Below the pieces are notes generated by a model. That model saw only the letters and a list, made by a program, of their open reading frames with translations, was not told the origin of the DNA and made no database searches. This document shows positions 21,160-33,600 of a stretch of 64,000 nucleotides of DNA, one piece after another (positions within the stretch are counted from its first letter, which is position 1; each line of letters begins with the position of its first letter). The DNA lies in assembly GCF_022539505.1 (NCBI RefSeq), contig NC_061508.1, forward strand, positions 29,816,256-29,880,255, written 5' to 3'. The position numbers were made by a program, and so were the translations under genes. The stretch is from Lolium rigidum (taxonomy: Eukaryota; Streptophyta; Magnoliopsida; Poales; Poaceae).

Positions 21160-23339
21160 CTAATGCCTGGCACCGATCTTAGCAACTATCTCATCTCTCG
21201 CTATGCGTATCAAAAACACCAGGGCGAGCGATATGGACAAGATCAGCATGAAGAACACGCTGTTCCATCCTCTGGTCGAGATGTACCCCGTCAGTAAGGG
21301 TCCCAGCGCAGCGCCGACAGATCCGGTGCCATCGATTATTGCCGATACCGTAGCCAGCGCTCGTGAGTTCCCCTTGATCGCATCCTGGGTGCCGAGATCT
21401 GTTGCCACAGCAGTGGTGATGAGGGAGTAGGGGCCATTCACGAAGTAACCAGAGATGAACATGAGGCCAAGGTTGTGGCGCATGGATATGCTTCCGAATG
21501 CCCGGTAAAGGATAAGCGAAGGGATTGACAGGAGAAGAAACAAAACTGATGTTATAGCACGGGCACCTATTGCGTCCGAGAGGTAACCAGCTGAAATCCC
21601 TCCCAAAACTCCTCCAACGTCGAATACGATTGACAAAATTCCTGAAGCCTTGTGCGACAAGAACTGGCCAGCTACAGCTGCAACATAGTGGCATGTGATA
21701 TAAGTATATGCATGATGTGTGCTAAGACTACAACTGATACTTTGGAAAAGTTCTGTATTTAAAAAATGGTTGCAAATATAACAGTAATCTCCAAATAGCA
21801 CTCGTCACTTGTAGTTTTTGTCTTTTCATTAGACTTCAGAAATGAAACAAAGGAAGTGTGGGTATTTTACAACTACTACAAGCTGGATTAGTCGCGTGTC
21901 TTTTTTATCACATTACTACCTGGAAAACTAATATGTGTAGAAATTCTGACAGGGATATGATCAACAAAAGAGGGTTCTTCAATATGCAAAGCTTTGACCT
22001 CGTACAAGCCGCTCAGCAAACTAACACAGCTACTCCATTACTTTTATATGTGTAGAAATGCTGACAGGGATGTGATCCCTGGTAATCACAAGAGATCAAT
22101 CTCCCCCTTGTCACAGAACTACTGATCATGTTGTCCAATAAGAAGCAATCAGCTAACCACGGCATCAAAGTGAAACCACTGCTATATCAAACTGTTAAGG
22201 TAGGATAGATTATTTAACAGTTCAGTTTGAGACTTACAAACTTACAATGTCAAATGGTAGCAGTTCAAACTAATCATGATCTATTTCTTCATTTTACTTG
22301 ACCCAATTTCACAAAGTATCCAAGTAGTGAACAGCAAGCAGCAGATAACAAGATGGTATGTTTCTATTGTGGCTGCAGGAGAATATAAGCACGCACCATT
22401 GTTCCGTATATAGAATGGCAACCAGTAGAGGAAGGTATAAGCAACAAGCTTGGAGAAGAAGAGGCAGAACGCATAAGGCGCGACACCAGGCAATCTCCAT
22501 GCCTCCAAGAATCCAATGGCCCTAGGAAGAGGAAGTTGAGACCCCATCTCCATTTCAAACTCGTCATCATCCACTTGAACCTCTTTCTTCTCCTCCACAA
22601 GAAGCTCCACCTCCTCCCCACCTTCCCCATTCATCTCAACCTCCATTGCATCCAGCTCCAAACCAGCATCACTCGGGTGGGCGACCAAGAACACCAGCAC
22701 CACGACTCCGAGCGCGGCAATGAAAAATGCTGGCACCAAGAAGGACCAGCCCCATCCGAACTCGAGCACGGCGGCGGCGAGGAAGGAGCCCGCGATGTTG
22801 CCGACAGAGGTGTGCGAGGTCCACACCCCCATGATGGTGCCGCGGCTGGAGGCGTGGCCGAACCAGTTCCCCACGACGGCGACGACGCAGGGCCATCCGG
22901 CGGACTGGACCACGCCGCTGGCGACCTGCGCGGCGAGGAAGAAGGCGAGGCTGTGGATGTCGAGGAAGTAGGCCGCGCCGAGCGCCGCCGACGTGGCCGC
23001 GGAGGCGAGCATGGCGGCGCCGAGGAGGACGCGGAGGTCGGCGCGGTCGGCGAGGTGGCCCGCGGCGAACATGGCGGCGGCGTAGGCCGCGAGGAAGGCG
23101 AGGTCGAGCTCGCCCAGGTGGTGCGTCCCGCTGGGCCCGGAGAAGGGCGCCCAGTCCGTGGAGAGGACGGCCTTGACGATGCTGGGCGGCTTCCGGGAGG
23201 CGTGGAACGCGGCGTACGCGGCGAAGGTGAGCGCTAGCACCGCGTACTGGCGGCGCCGGAGATCACGCGCGGCTGTGGCGGCGGTATGGCCGCCCTGAGC
23301 GCTCACGTGAGAGGCCGGCGGCGCCGCCGCCGGTTCCAT
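21160..23339 (-). CDS. Glycerol-3-phosphate transporter (SLC37 / sugar-phosphate antiporter family)
   Basis: Exon 1 is 23339-22397 and exon 2 21677-21160, a GT-AG intron joining NNA|VAGQ across a split codon. Together they make 1461 nt and 486 residues. About 12 membrane segments are visible in two halves. The first follows [17 protein letters not shown] near residues 40-60. The second begins after an acidic cytosolic loop ([20 protein letters not shown], about residues 240-265). Motifs are [61 protein letters not shown] and [17 protein letters not shown]. These fit the major-facilitator organophosphate:phosphate antiporters (plant G3Pp proteins, animal SLC37), which exchange glycerol-3-phosphate or sugar phosphate for phosphate. 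Substrate and membrane are not proven by sequence. The gene appears intact. Confidence 0.88.
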
Positions 23340-24124
23340 TGGAGGAGACGGAAGCTAGGGAGGTGGTGTTGGGTTCGGTGGCATTGGAGGCAAGGGGAGG
23401 TGGGATCTGAAGAGAAGGAGACGACTGGAAGAGAAGTAAGAGCGAAGGAATTGACTCTTCTTTGTCACAAATAGAACTTTCTTCATTGTTAAATTGAGAA
23501 GGCGAGAAGAATTTCCTTTCTAGATCTATCTTCAGTAATTTAAAACAATAGCGTATTTGTATTCCCTGGCAAAACATATTAACCAGTTAGCCAGCAGATG
23601 ACAATCACTTGGGTAAACTAGGTAAATGAGTAAAATGTATCACTTCCAACTCCTTCTAAGGCAGCCACTTATGTTACTAAGCAAACTTGGTTCATGCATT
23701 TCAGCTACACTTCAAATGGAAAAACAAGTAGATTAGTGTGTCTTGCCTAAATGACAGTCTATGCCTGACTTTTCTGAAGCAGAAAAGAATCAGGATGAAG
23801 ACAGGAATGAGGATCAAGAACCAGAAGAGCTCAACACACCTCTCACTCATTTACATTGGACTTTTCACCTACATTTACAGACTTTTCACGTAAAATATAT
23901 TTAGCCGTAGTGTATGTGTATTGTAACATATACCCAAAGGGATCATATTGACTTGCACTAATTCAGCTTTAGGCTATCCAATCCCTCAACATACACTTGG
24001 TGATCCAAGCAGAAATGTATGATGTCAACAGCTCTGGGTAAGCCTATATATGAACCAGTTGTCCAAGCTTCAGCGGTGAGGGGACAAAATTGAATGGACA
24101 TGCCAAGTATCAGATTATACAAGG
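23340..24124 (-). other. Transporter 5' UTR/promoter and arabinosyltransferase 3' flank
   Basis: No further gene is seen. The part next to 23340 is the leader and promoter of the transporter gene. The part next to 24124 is probably the 3' UTR of the arabinosyltransferase gene. Confidence 0.4.
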
Positions 24125-27100
24125 TCACTCGGCTGCATAAGATTCCCAGTTGGGTATGTTGGCTGTTGCTTCATTCACCATTTTCACAAGTGTCACCTAT
24201 GGAAAATACAGAATCCATTAGTAAATGTGACTAGTAACTATTCCAAGAAAATAGGAGCATGGTATAGCAAAATAATGACTCTGTAGTATGCATGAACGAT
24301 CTATTATCCCTCGTCATCCCATCACATTTAGGTACCTTAACTGGAGAAAAAGGAATAGTGAAGGTATTCCAAGCACATCTATTGCAAAAAAAAAAATGGC
24401 TTGTTTTGGATGATAAATCTGAAGTATCGCTAATAACGGATGAAGGGTAATGGATGAAGAATAACGGATGACTTGTATTATTCTGCCATGAAACTGACAT
24501 ACTTAAACTTGCACCTATACCTAATGGTCATCCTACTACATCGCTAATACTTCATTGCGATTTGCAACTAGGGCCTGTTTGCAACACCAGTAACTATACC
24601 AATCCTATGTTCATCCTTTGTAGTTTATGTAGTGTGTATTGAGTACTGACTAAGACAACAAAACTCCTTGAAAGAGTGGATAACAAGGACAGGACAGGTA
24701 CGCCGTGGAAAAAGAACACCGTCGAAAATTCAGAATAATGCTCACTAGAATGAACAATAAAAAGGTCTTCAAGCAGAAAATCAATATTAGATCTGCAGGT
24801 AGAGCTGAACCATACCACACTTCTAGGTACGCCATTCGGAGGTAATGGCAAATTTCTAGGAGGAGGTTTATTCTCGTAGGATCTTTTGTCAAACCTCCAC
24901 TCTCCAATTATGCCGTAAGTCAATTCACCCTAGTTCAGAGAAGAACATGGTTAAAGCATGAACTTATAAGACGAATCCTGAAATTTTGCATCAAAGAGAA
25001 AACTATATACCTTCATATCATAATCACACCCATAAGTATAATGTATGATATATGAATCACCAATTTCCAAGTCCCATGGTGGCTAAAACAACAGAATGGA
25101 ATTATCAGCTCAGAACAGAATTGCACAAGTTCCCCAATATGCATGCTTACATTCTACTGAACCAAACAGTCAAAAACCTGAATCATGAAATCCTTGTGTA
25201 AGATATTCCCCACTCCATGCAGAGCTGATGCTACAGCATATGCATACCTGCTTCCCAGGATAGCAGCATAGAAACATCAGTATACAGAATAATTACACAT
25301 GCAGTGCATTGACTAGAATAAACATCAACAGCAAGATTTCGAAGGCATTTCTCAAAGCCTGATTGAAAGCTTGGACCAATCGTGGAAATAAGATAATGAA
25401 TGGATGTACTTTACATTTCAAGAACCCATCCAAAAGCTTTATCTGCTTCAGGATCTTTCTTCATGGCTAACGACATATTCATCCATGTCGGTGCAATCCT
25501 AGAAAGAGACTCCTAGCAAATTAGAGAAAACATAACTGCTTAATTGATTCCGTATGAGTACATGCACAGAATATATTCCACAGGGTAAAACTACCTTCTC
25601 AATGATGACAGGAGAATTTCCTATGGGATCAATGTTTGTGATTGGCCCTTTATTTTCAGGAAAGAACTTACGCAACATTTTTTCATATTTTTGGGGCTCT
25701 ATATAGAAGAAAGGGAAAGCTGCTGCACGGCCATCTCTTGATAAGTTCGGAATAGGCTTGACAATAAGATGATCTGGCTCCGCCATCAAGATATATCTAC
25801 AAAATATATAAAAGTTAACCAAAATACTGTATCTGAAGGTTGGTGTATACTTCTTGTATGAACTTACTGAACTCACTCTTCCTGTATGTCTGCCTTCTGG
25901 AGCCATTGAACAAATGCCCATGGCCTATTAAGAACAATGTATCCCTGAGATTTAGGATGAACTCTGTTAAGAGAAAAATTCCAAAGAGCGGTGTTTTGGG
26001 AACAGTTTGCAACAGAAAAGCAAAAAAAATAAAACATTTGCAAAGAAAATACATGGTTTTAGTACTAAGGCTTGGTCAGTAACTTTGTGAGATCTTGAAT
26101 TGTTCATCCATCAGTATTCTAGTATGCATGTACAACAAAACTGAAGAATGGCCACAGGAGTCTATCATGATGAGAGACCCACTGACCACAGCATTATTGT
26201 CAGCTTGCGTCCTACATCGATAGTTCTTGCCTTGGACGCCACATGATGCAAAGCAGGTAACAGCAGGGTCCAATAATCCTGTTTACTCATCCTAGCTGCC
26301 AGTCAGTCTTTTCCACCAACTTGGCCTCACCATTTGCTCCTATCCACAGAGGTACTTGATCCCACACACCACATGTTTGCATAAGGTAAAGTAGGACAGC
26401 TGTTATTTTGTCCAGAAGTTAATGATCATGTATCTTTCTCTGGAATTTTAATTTCTGTCTTAACCTTTCCATTTAACCGGGAGCGCAGGACTTGGGACAT
26501 TAAATTTGTTATAGTGGTACTGTGTTAGTGTTATGGAGGTCAAGTTGAGCATCAAAGTGAACATAAACCAGTATCTAGACAATTCCAATAACTGCTATGA
26601 TGCTGCTGCATTAAAGCTAATTGTGCCTACCTCTCCATATCAACCAATTCACATGATGCCGAATTAACAAGTTCAGATTTCTCACTTTCAACTACTAATT
26701 TTTACTCACATTTCTTCAAAACCAGTAACGACTAGTAGTAGTAACAAGAAACCAGGGAAGCAACAAGGAAAACAGCAAACAACATTGTAAAATTGGCGTT
26801 TCAGGTAACCAAGCAACGGAGCGCATTACCTGATCCGTCCCTTCCGGCAGCGGGTCGGCGACGAAGGTGGGGATCTCGCGGACGAACTCGTCGGGCTTCC
26901 CGGAGTGCAGGATCCTGGTGAAGCCGCCCATGTCGCCGCCGCGCGCCTGCCGCCGCGCCTCCTTGAACCAGTGGTACATGACGCGGCACTGCCACGTGTT
27001 GTAGACGGACCCGGAGGCGGTCACCGCGGTGTGGAACGGCCTCGGCCCGCCGCTGCCGCCGCCAGAGGCGAGGCGGCGGGAGCGGGATGAGGAGGAAAAG

Positions 27101-27237
27101 GCGGCGGTGGCGTCGGGGAAGGAGGTGGGGAGGGGCGGGACGGAGCGGGGCGAGAGGAGCGCGTTGTAGGTGAGGAACGCCGCGGAGAGCGCGATGAAGA
27201 CCAGCGGCGGGGCGCCGCGGCCGCACGGCGGTGCCAT
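24125..27237 (-). CDS. Hydroxyproline O-arabinosyltransferase (HPAT)
   Basis: Eight exons: 27237-26830, 25944-25877, 25796-25595, 25512-25415, 25247-25178, 25082-25011, 24929-24816 and 24196-24125. All junctions are GT-AG and the 1104 nt keep frame, giving 367 residues. Residues 11-28 form a membrane anchor, as in type II Golgi proteins. Then come FHTAVTASGSVYNTWQCRVM (about 68-87), GGFTRILHSGKPDEF, PTFVADPLP, YIVLNRPWAFVQWL, YILMAEPDHLIVKPIPNL (about 160-177), FPFFYIEP, GPITNIDPIGNSPVI, HYTYGCDYDM and GEWRFDKRSY. These match the plant HPAT1-3 family, which transfers arabinose to hydroxyproline on extensins and signalling peptides. Length is normal for the family and no break is seen. Intron 1 (25945-26829) holds no recognised insertion. 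Confidence 0.93.
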
Positions 27238-27631
27238 GGCGATCGAAGTCCGGAGCGGAGCTGGGAACGTGCGCGTGCGTGGGCAGTGCAGCCGCAATAT
27301 ACAAACCTGAACACTACGCCAAAGCAACCCTCCACTCCATCTAACGTACACCTCATCCGGTTACCTTGCCTGGAGCTGGGAAAGATTTTGTTATTAGTGG
27401 AGTGTTTCCATTTGCATACATTACTACATATATATTCCTACAGTATTTCATTTTTACTCTTCTTACGAGAAAATCTTGGTGTGCCACTTTTTGACAAAAA
27501 ATTATATTTAATATCGTGAAAATATGAATTACACTGTCCTAATAACAGTACATATGCACACGTCAAAAAATAATATTACAGAAAAAAGTTAAAAACAAAT
27601 AAAAACAGATATTGCCAGAAGCAGATGTAGA
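27238..27631 (-). other. HPAT promoter region
   Basis: Upstream of the HPAT start. A weak TGTATATTG motif on the minus strand lies near 27300. Nothing else is recognised. Confidence 0.35.
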
Positions 27632-28326
27632 TAAGGATTGCAATTTTATCCACGGATCTGGGTATCCACAGATATTCGGTCCAACGGGCACGGATATGGA
27701 GGGTTGATTATGCCCACGGATTTCATAGCGTGGATATTCGATAACTCATGGGGTGGGTATGGGTAGAGGTTTTGCTCCATGGATATCCAATAGATATCCA
27801 GCTGACATGTGAGTACCACATGTTAGTGAAACATGGGATTTTACCTAGACCTAGCTGCCTCTCTCTTGAGGCCAAAATCATAAAAGGCCCGCTAAAACTA
27901 AGATTTATCCATCGATTACCACTTCTTTCATGGCCTCCCTCTCTAGGAGGGCTTGTTCGGCGGCCATCCCTTCCACCTCTCCGGAAGTTCGGCTCTCCTC
28001 CGCCTAGGAGATGCACCGGCGGACAATGAGTTTGCTCTCATCCCATCTCCCTTCTGCCTCCTCGTATTCATTGCCCATATATATTGCTGAAATGCTACGA
28101 AAATATTATCAAAATGCTGCTAAAATGTTGTTGTTATGCTCAAATATTTTATGTTCACGTGCATAGTGCGTACACACATGGATATCCGGATATCCGACGG
28201 ATTTGGATTTGGAGCGACAACCATGCCCGTGGATACTTTCGTGGGTGGGGCGGAGCAAGGCTGATGGATTTGGACATGGATCTAGTTTTGGTATATCCAT
28301 CCAAACCCGCTCCATTGCCATCCTTA
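27632..28326. mobile_element. hAT-like non-autonomous element
   Basis: The ends are TAAGGATTGCAAT and the complement of TAAGGATGGCAAT. The flanking 8-mers GATGTAGA (27624-27631) and AATGTAGA (28327-28334) match at 7 of 8 positions. Inside, both flanks carry many GGATATCC and ATCCACGGAT-type words in inverted orientation. The TAGGGATGGCAA-type terminus is a well-known plant hAT pattern. There is no transposase frame. Confidence 0.7.
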
Positions 28327-28947
28327 AATGTAGACCAAATATGATGTAGACATGGACCGAAAAGCGGGTGTTTGCCTAACCATGAGACGACTTGGAAAAT
28401 AAAGAAAAAAAATTAAGCAACACACTAAACTGACAAACTTGATCCCCTAGACTGTTCAATATACCGCGAAATAGGCGGAAGTTGAACCGTGGAAAATTCC
28501 TCAAACCCATTTCTTTTGGGATGGGCCACTTTGGGAGTTCATCTTGACAAGGTCACTTAGAGCATCTTTAACAGGACCCGTAAACACGCGAACTGAAAAC
28601 TCTAGGTTCAGTTCACCGAACTCGTATTTATGGGTCACGGGCTCTGTTCTGCGCCAGCGACATCTGAACCCGTAAAAGTAGGATTTTTCATAGAATTCAT
28701 ATGCAACATGGTATAAACATCAATATACAACAATCGATCATAATTAATCAAATAATCATCCAAATTATTACAACAGATAAACAAATGTCTCAACCAAATC
28801 ACAATAGTTTTGAAATAATAAAATAAATAAAGAAATGTCTCAACCAAATTACAACAGTTTTCAAACAATCAAACAAATGAACAAATATCTCAACAATGAT
28901 ACATCTCACACATAAAAGAATGGAATGGTAGGATCATAGGCGACGAC
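28268..28947. repeat. Left part of duplicated unit, copy 1
   Basis: From 28268 the sequence matches 37761 onward with about 1 percent difference. The unit includes the hAT right end, 230 bp of flank and the left part of a PIF/Harbinger transposon. It resumes after the Gypsy insertion at 37534-37760. Removing the Gypsy element gives a tandem unit of about 907 bp. Confidence 0.9.
28560..28947 (-). mobile_element. PIF/Harbinger transposon, duplicated left end (copy 1, part 1)
   Basis: It starts GAGCATCTTTAACAGG after TTA at 28557-28559. It is identical in layout to 38053 onward and is interrupted by the Gypsy element at 28948. Confidence 0.85.
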
Positions 28948-29673
28948 TGTCGTCGTGGGGAACAAACAGATGCCATAGGATGGCTTATCTTGGGGCCGAA
29001 TGGATGCTAGAGGATTCGGGGGAGGGTTTGTGACTAGATGGGACGAACTTCCGGATGGTTTCCTCAAGAACTTGGCGAAGGCCAGAGGTTGAAGAAGAAA
29101 TACACAAGGAAGAACTCGCTCTAGATCACCATTTTCATTGATCTCCACAGGTTTACAGGTTTGAGGTTACAAGGTTCTGTCTCTAATGTCACGCGCGTAT
29201 GAAAGAGGCTGCTCCCTCTCCTTATATAGGGGAGAGGGTGGCTTACAGGACAAGAAACCCTAATGGGATCTTTGACTAGACAAACTACTTTACAAAGATA
29301 CTTTATAAAGCTACTTTAATCATAGATGACACCGGGGTCTTCTTTAAACAGGGGAGGCTGACGTCCTCCGGCTTCTTTGGCCGTCATCCTCTTCTTTGTC
29401 TTCAGGCCTTCGTTTAAAGCTACTTTGCTTAGCTCATCCTTGTCTTTTAGCTCCTGACGGAATCTTTGACCAGCTATCCGACATGTTCTTCCTTCCGGCG
29501 CTCCGGTATCTTTCCTTCCTGGTTCCGGTATACCCCTCTTGGGGATACCGGCTTAGCTTACTTAGCCAGATTCCTAACTTGGAGCTCCGGTATAAATATT
29601 AAACCGGTACCTTGATGGATAAGACCATCCGGTTTGGCATGCCTTTGGCATACCGGGGGTCATCCCCCCAACA
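28948..29673 (-). repeat. 3' LTR of the Gypsy element, 726 bp
   Basis: On the minus strand it runs from TGTTGGGGGGATGACC at 29673 to CGACGACA at 28948. The first bases form two hairpins (GGGGG/CCCCC and GGTATGCC/GGCATGCC). The last 35 bp of the right LTR (37494-37528) are identical. A minus-strand CTATATAAGG box near 29220-29235 fits an LTR promoter in the pol sense. Confidence 0.85.
29221..29236 (-). promoter_or_regulatory. LTR TATA box
   Basis: CTATATAAGG on the minus strand lies within the LTR, in the sense that would drive gag-pol transcription. Confidence 0.5.
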
Positions 29674-30146
29674 TTAGTCCCCGAAGCTGGTATAGTCTGG
29701 TGGATTCTATCCAACAGACCATGCCAGGTTCTCACGTTCTTGTATACCGGTTTAATCAGTCCGGTGCTCAACTTGGTTCCGGCATCTTTGCCCGGACTCA
29801 TGCCTTCTCTCTTTGCAAGGCATTCTCCGGCTGCTTATCTTCCGGCTTCTTAGTCATTAAATACTTCCTCGGCGAAGTCGAGAATATATCGGGTCCTGCG
29901 CCTGACAGAGACATGCGCACTGTGACTGTCGCGCCAGTGTCAGTAGTCACTTCCGTTCGGCTTCCGCGCGCGCATTAATTGACCCGCACCGGATCCCAAC
30001 CACTTCTCCGGATCGTGTGTGCCTCCCTGTGGCCCTTTTCTTCCGCGCGTGTATCTTCGCGCCACGTGGCTACACGCGAGGCGAACCGTCGCGGCCCACG
30101 GCTGAACCGCTACGGTTCGGCGGTTTTTAGCCCACTTCTTTTTCTT

Positions 30147-30153
30147 TATAAGG
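30147..30153 (+). promoter_or_regulatory. Candidate TATA box of the antisense gene
   Basis: TATAAGG on the plus strand is followed by a C/T-rich leader. It lies about 490 bp before the ATG at 30635, so a 5' UTR intron is likely; a CAG|GTTAGG donor-like site lies near 30460. Function is inferred. Confidence 0.4.
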
Positions 30154-30634
30154 TCAAACCGTCCCTTCTCCTTCCTCTTCTTCGCATTCCCCATTCGCTC
30201 GCGCAGTACTGCTCCTTGCTCGTGCGCCTCCGCCGCTCCTTTGCTCGCTCGAGTTCCGCCGCCCAGCAAACCCTCACGAGCGCGCCGCCGGACGCCGCCG
30301 GACTTCTCCGCGGGAAGAACTTCCGCGGCGCCTTCTTCTCTGCCGCGACATTGAGGTTTCTTCAAGTTCTTCTCCACCTCGCCGTCGCCGGACCTCTCTG
30401 TGCACAGCGAGCCCGCCTCGACGCCGGCGGTCACTTCCCTGTGCGACTCTGCCGCCCCAGGTTAGGCCTTATTCACGTTTACTCCTCTTTTGCTCGCAGT
30501 TCAGATCTTGGGTTGAAAGCATATTTATTCTTTCCTTTTCTTTGCTTTTTCTGTCCTTCGTAGATCTTCTCGCGGGGGTAGTTCTTAGGGAATCTGTTTT
30601 TTCCGAGTAGATACCGAAAACTTCTCGAATCCGA

Positions 30635-33600
30635 ATGTCTTCCGAACAATACGCTTCCACCTCTTCCTCCAGTCACCCGGAAGATCCCGCATCTGACGGG
30701 GTCAGCGCAGATCTCGCGCAGATGGAAAACGACAGCTCCCAAGAACAAGATGCCGGAAGCTCTAGCCAAGCTTCCGGCACTGATCTTTCCGAGGTCACCC
30801 GCGGAGCCTGGATGGGCTCCAGCGTTAGCCAGTACGAGATTGACTGGTTGTACCGGTCCCGGAGGATTCCGGAAGGAGTAACCTGCCGGATTCCCGGCGA
30901 CGAGATCGAACCGGTGCTCGAACCCGGCGAACGTGTTGTCTTTCTCGCTCACTTTGAGCGCGGCTTCGGCCTTCCCGTCTCTTCCTTTTTTCGGGACTTT
31001 CTTGATTTCTACAAACTCCAACCTCACCATCTTCCCGGCAACGCCATCTTCTACCTTTCTTGCTATGTCACCTTCATGGAGGCATACATCGGCATTCGTC
31101 CCACTCGTGAGACGTTTGCTCGATTCTTCGCCCTTCGGATTAATTCCGTTCAGGGCTTAGACATTCCGAAACCCAAACCCCCCGTTCAATGCGGGTCCTG
31201 CATCATTGGCTCTCGTCAAGCGAGCCCCTTCTTCAAATTCTCCGGTCTCGAGTCATGCCGGTCATGGCAAGGGACCTTCTTCTATGTTAGGAACAACGGC
31301 GCCGCGGATCTCATTGATCTGCCTCCTTTCGATCCGGCGCCGCCCACCAAGACTAACTGGAGCTATAATCCGAAGGAGTCTCACAACGAGACAAACCGGA
31401 TTATACGCTTCATGAAACAGCGCATGAAGGACACCAACCTCTGCTCTGACGACATCATCCGCACCTTCATCTCACGCCGGGTGCTTCCTCTTAAGCGCCG
31501 CGCCCACAAGATGTGCGAGATGTATGGTCCCGGCGATCCTACCAAGATCACCGGCCTCCCTCTCGACAAGAAGGACGTCGTCCTCAAGGCCGTGCAGATC
31601 TGCCAGACCTCCATGCCGGAAAACTGGGAATGGGGCCTCCGGCCTCTTAGCTCTACTAACCCTCCGACCCAAGAAGTAAGAATTTACACAACTCGGGTCG
31701 GTTCTCCGGAAGCTTTTATTGCGGCTAACCTTCTTTCTTTTTTGTTCTTTCAGGCCAAGGACTGTTTCCCCGGCATCGAATCCGACAAGCGCGGCCGTTG
31801 CCGGAAGCGCGGTCTCGACAAGTTCGACCCCGACCCCGTCATCTTTTGGAAGGACTTGAAGATGGGCCGGACTCCAGCCGCGCGTCTTGGCAAAGCTCCG
31901 CCGGAACCTTCCGGTTCGTCCGATGAATTGACCATTCTTGAGGTAGCTTTTCTTTCATTCCTCTCATACTCTTTTGCTATTGTTCTTCTGTAGATGTGCC
32001 CTCAGCCAACCTCAACCCACAGGTCCATAAGCACGTGGCGCCGCTGCAGGCCGAGGCAGGCAAGGAGTTTGTGGATAAGCTCATGGCCCAGGGCCAGAAG
32101 AACAAGACGCCGGCCTCTGATGCCGGCTCAAGCCAAGCTCCTCCTGCCAAACGCTTCCGGACCGAGCCCGTCGCGGGTAAGGTCGTTGCCATGAGGCGCC
32201 GCAAGGGCAAGCAGATGCCGACGGCCACCGGGTAAGGCTTCTTTGGTCCGCTCGTTCTGTTTTCACCAAGTTCTTTTCCGGTTGCTTTTTTCCCAACTTT
32301 GTTCTTTTCTTTCTTTCAGCCCCGCGCTCAAGCTTGGCCCCAGGCCTGAGGGCTCTGCCGGCTCGGCCCGGACCTCGACTCCTCCTCCTCACTCCAGTCC
32401 GGCACCATCTGGTGCCGGCAACACCTCTGCCTCCCCTCTGGGGGGCACAACAAGTTCGGGGCGCGCGGCCCCTACACCGCCAGATCCCCGCGCGGAGGAG
32501 GACCTTGCCTCCCCTCCAGAGACCCAAGACACCGGCGCCAGCAACATGGGCGCCGGAAAAGACCCTGCCGGGCGGGCGGAACCCTCTGTTCCTCCCGTCC
32601 TCGAGAAGAAGAAAAGGAAGAAAACTTCCTCCAAGCCTGCGCCGGAAGCTTCCGCGCCGGAAACCTCTGCACCGCCGCCGCCACCGGAAACCTCTGCTCC
32701 TGAGGCAACCGGGCCCACGCCAACGCCTCCACCGACCCAGGAAACTCCCGCGACCGCGCCTAAGCCGCCGCCGGCATCCCTTAAGATCAAGCCGGGAGCG
32801 TCGCGCGGAAAGGGTACGGACGGCAGCTCCTCAGGCGGTTCGCAGCCCTTAGTGCTGCACACCGGGCCTGCCGCCATGGCGGTTCAAGACAAACCGACCG
32901 GCCTCTTGGGCCGGATCGTTGAGCTCAAGCGCGGAGGCCAAGAATTGGGGCCTCTCCTTCCTTACGCCCAGCGCCGGAACGCTGCGGACATCTCCGCAGC
33001 TACCCGCGGCTTGGGGAAGGACCGCCTCCCAGCGCCAGATCCCGCCGGCCCTCGCTCTACTGAAGAACACTTCACGCGCCTCAAGCGTGCCGTGAAGGAG
33101 TTCGACAGCGCGTGGTACGACGCCACCGCCAACGTGGTGGTAAGTTCTACTACTTTCCCTTGTAAATTTTCTTGATGCCGGTTTTCCTCTTTTCCGGATC
33201 TTGTCTATTCTCCCAGTCCCCGAGTTTTGGGTTTAGAGTGTAACTCTGAGCGCGAAACTTCCTTTTTAAAGAATTTCCGAAACCGGCATCTTTCTCTTAG
33301 TAAACCGCGAACTCCCAGTCCCCGAGTTTTGGGTTGAGAGCTTGCTCTTAGCGCGAAACTTTCTTTTTAAAGATGCCGCAAACTCCCAGTCCCCGAGTTT
33401 TGGGTTGAGAGCTTGCTCTTAGCGCGAAACTTGCTAGCAATGCACGAAACCGGCATTACCAGTCCCCGAGTTTCGGGTTAAAATCCTTTGTTCTTCACTA
33501 ACATCATTTCCTTCAACAGAGCACGGCCGACGCCCGGAAAGCCCTCTTTGAGGAGCTTCTATGGGAGCACCGGAGCCTTGCTGAGGCGCACAGCAAGTGC

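Noticed and set aside
22536..23237. 233-codon plus-strand frame
   Set aside because: It is the exact antisense of transporter exon 1, whose GC-rich codons keep the other strand open.
26905..27356. GC-rich frames on both strands around HPAT exon 1
   Set aside because: Shadows of the HPAT first exon; only the frame starting at 27237 joins the rest of the protein.
29979..30563. 194-codon frame before the Gypsy antisense gene
   Set aside because: It overlaps the promoter and leader of the antisense gene, has no domain, and is matched by an open frame on the other strand.
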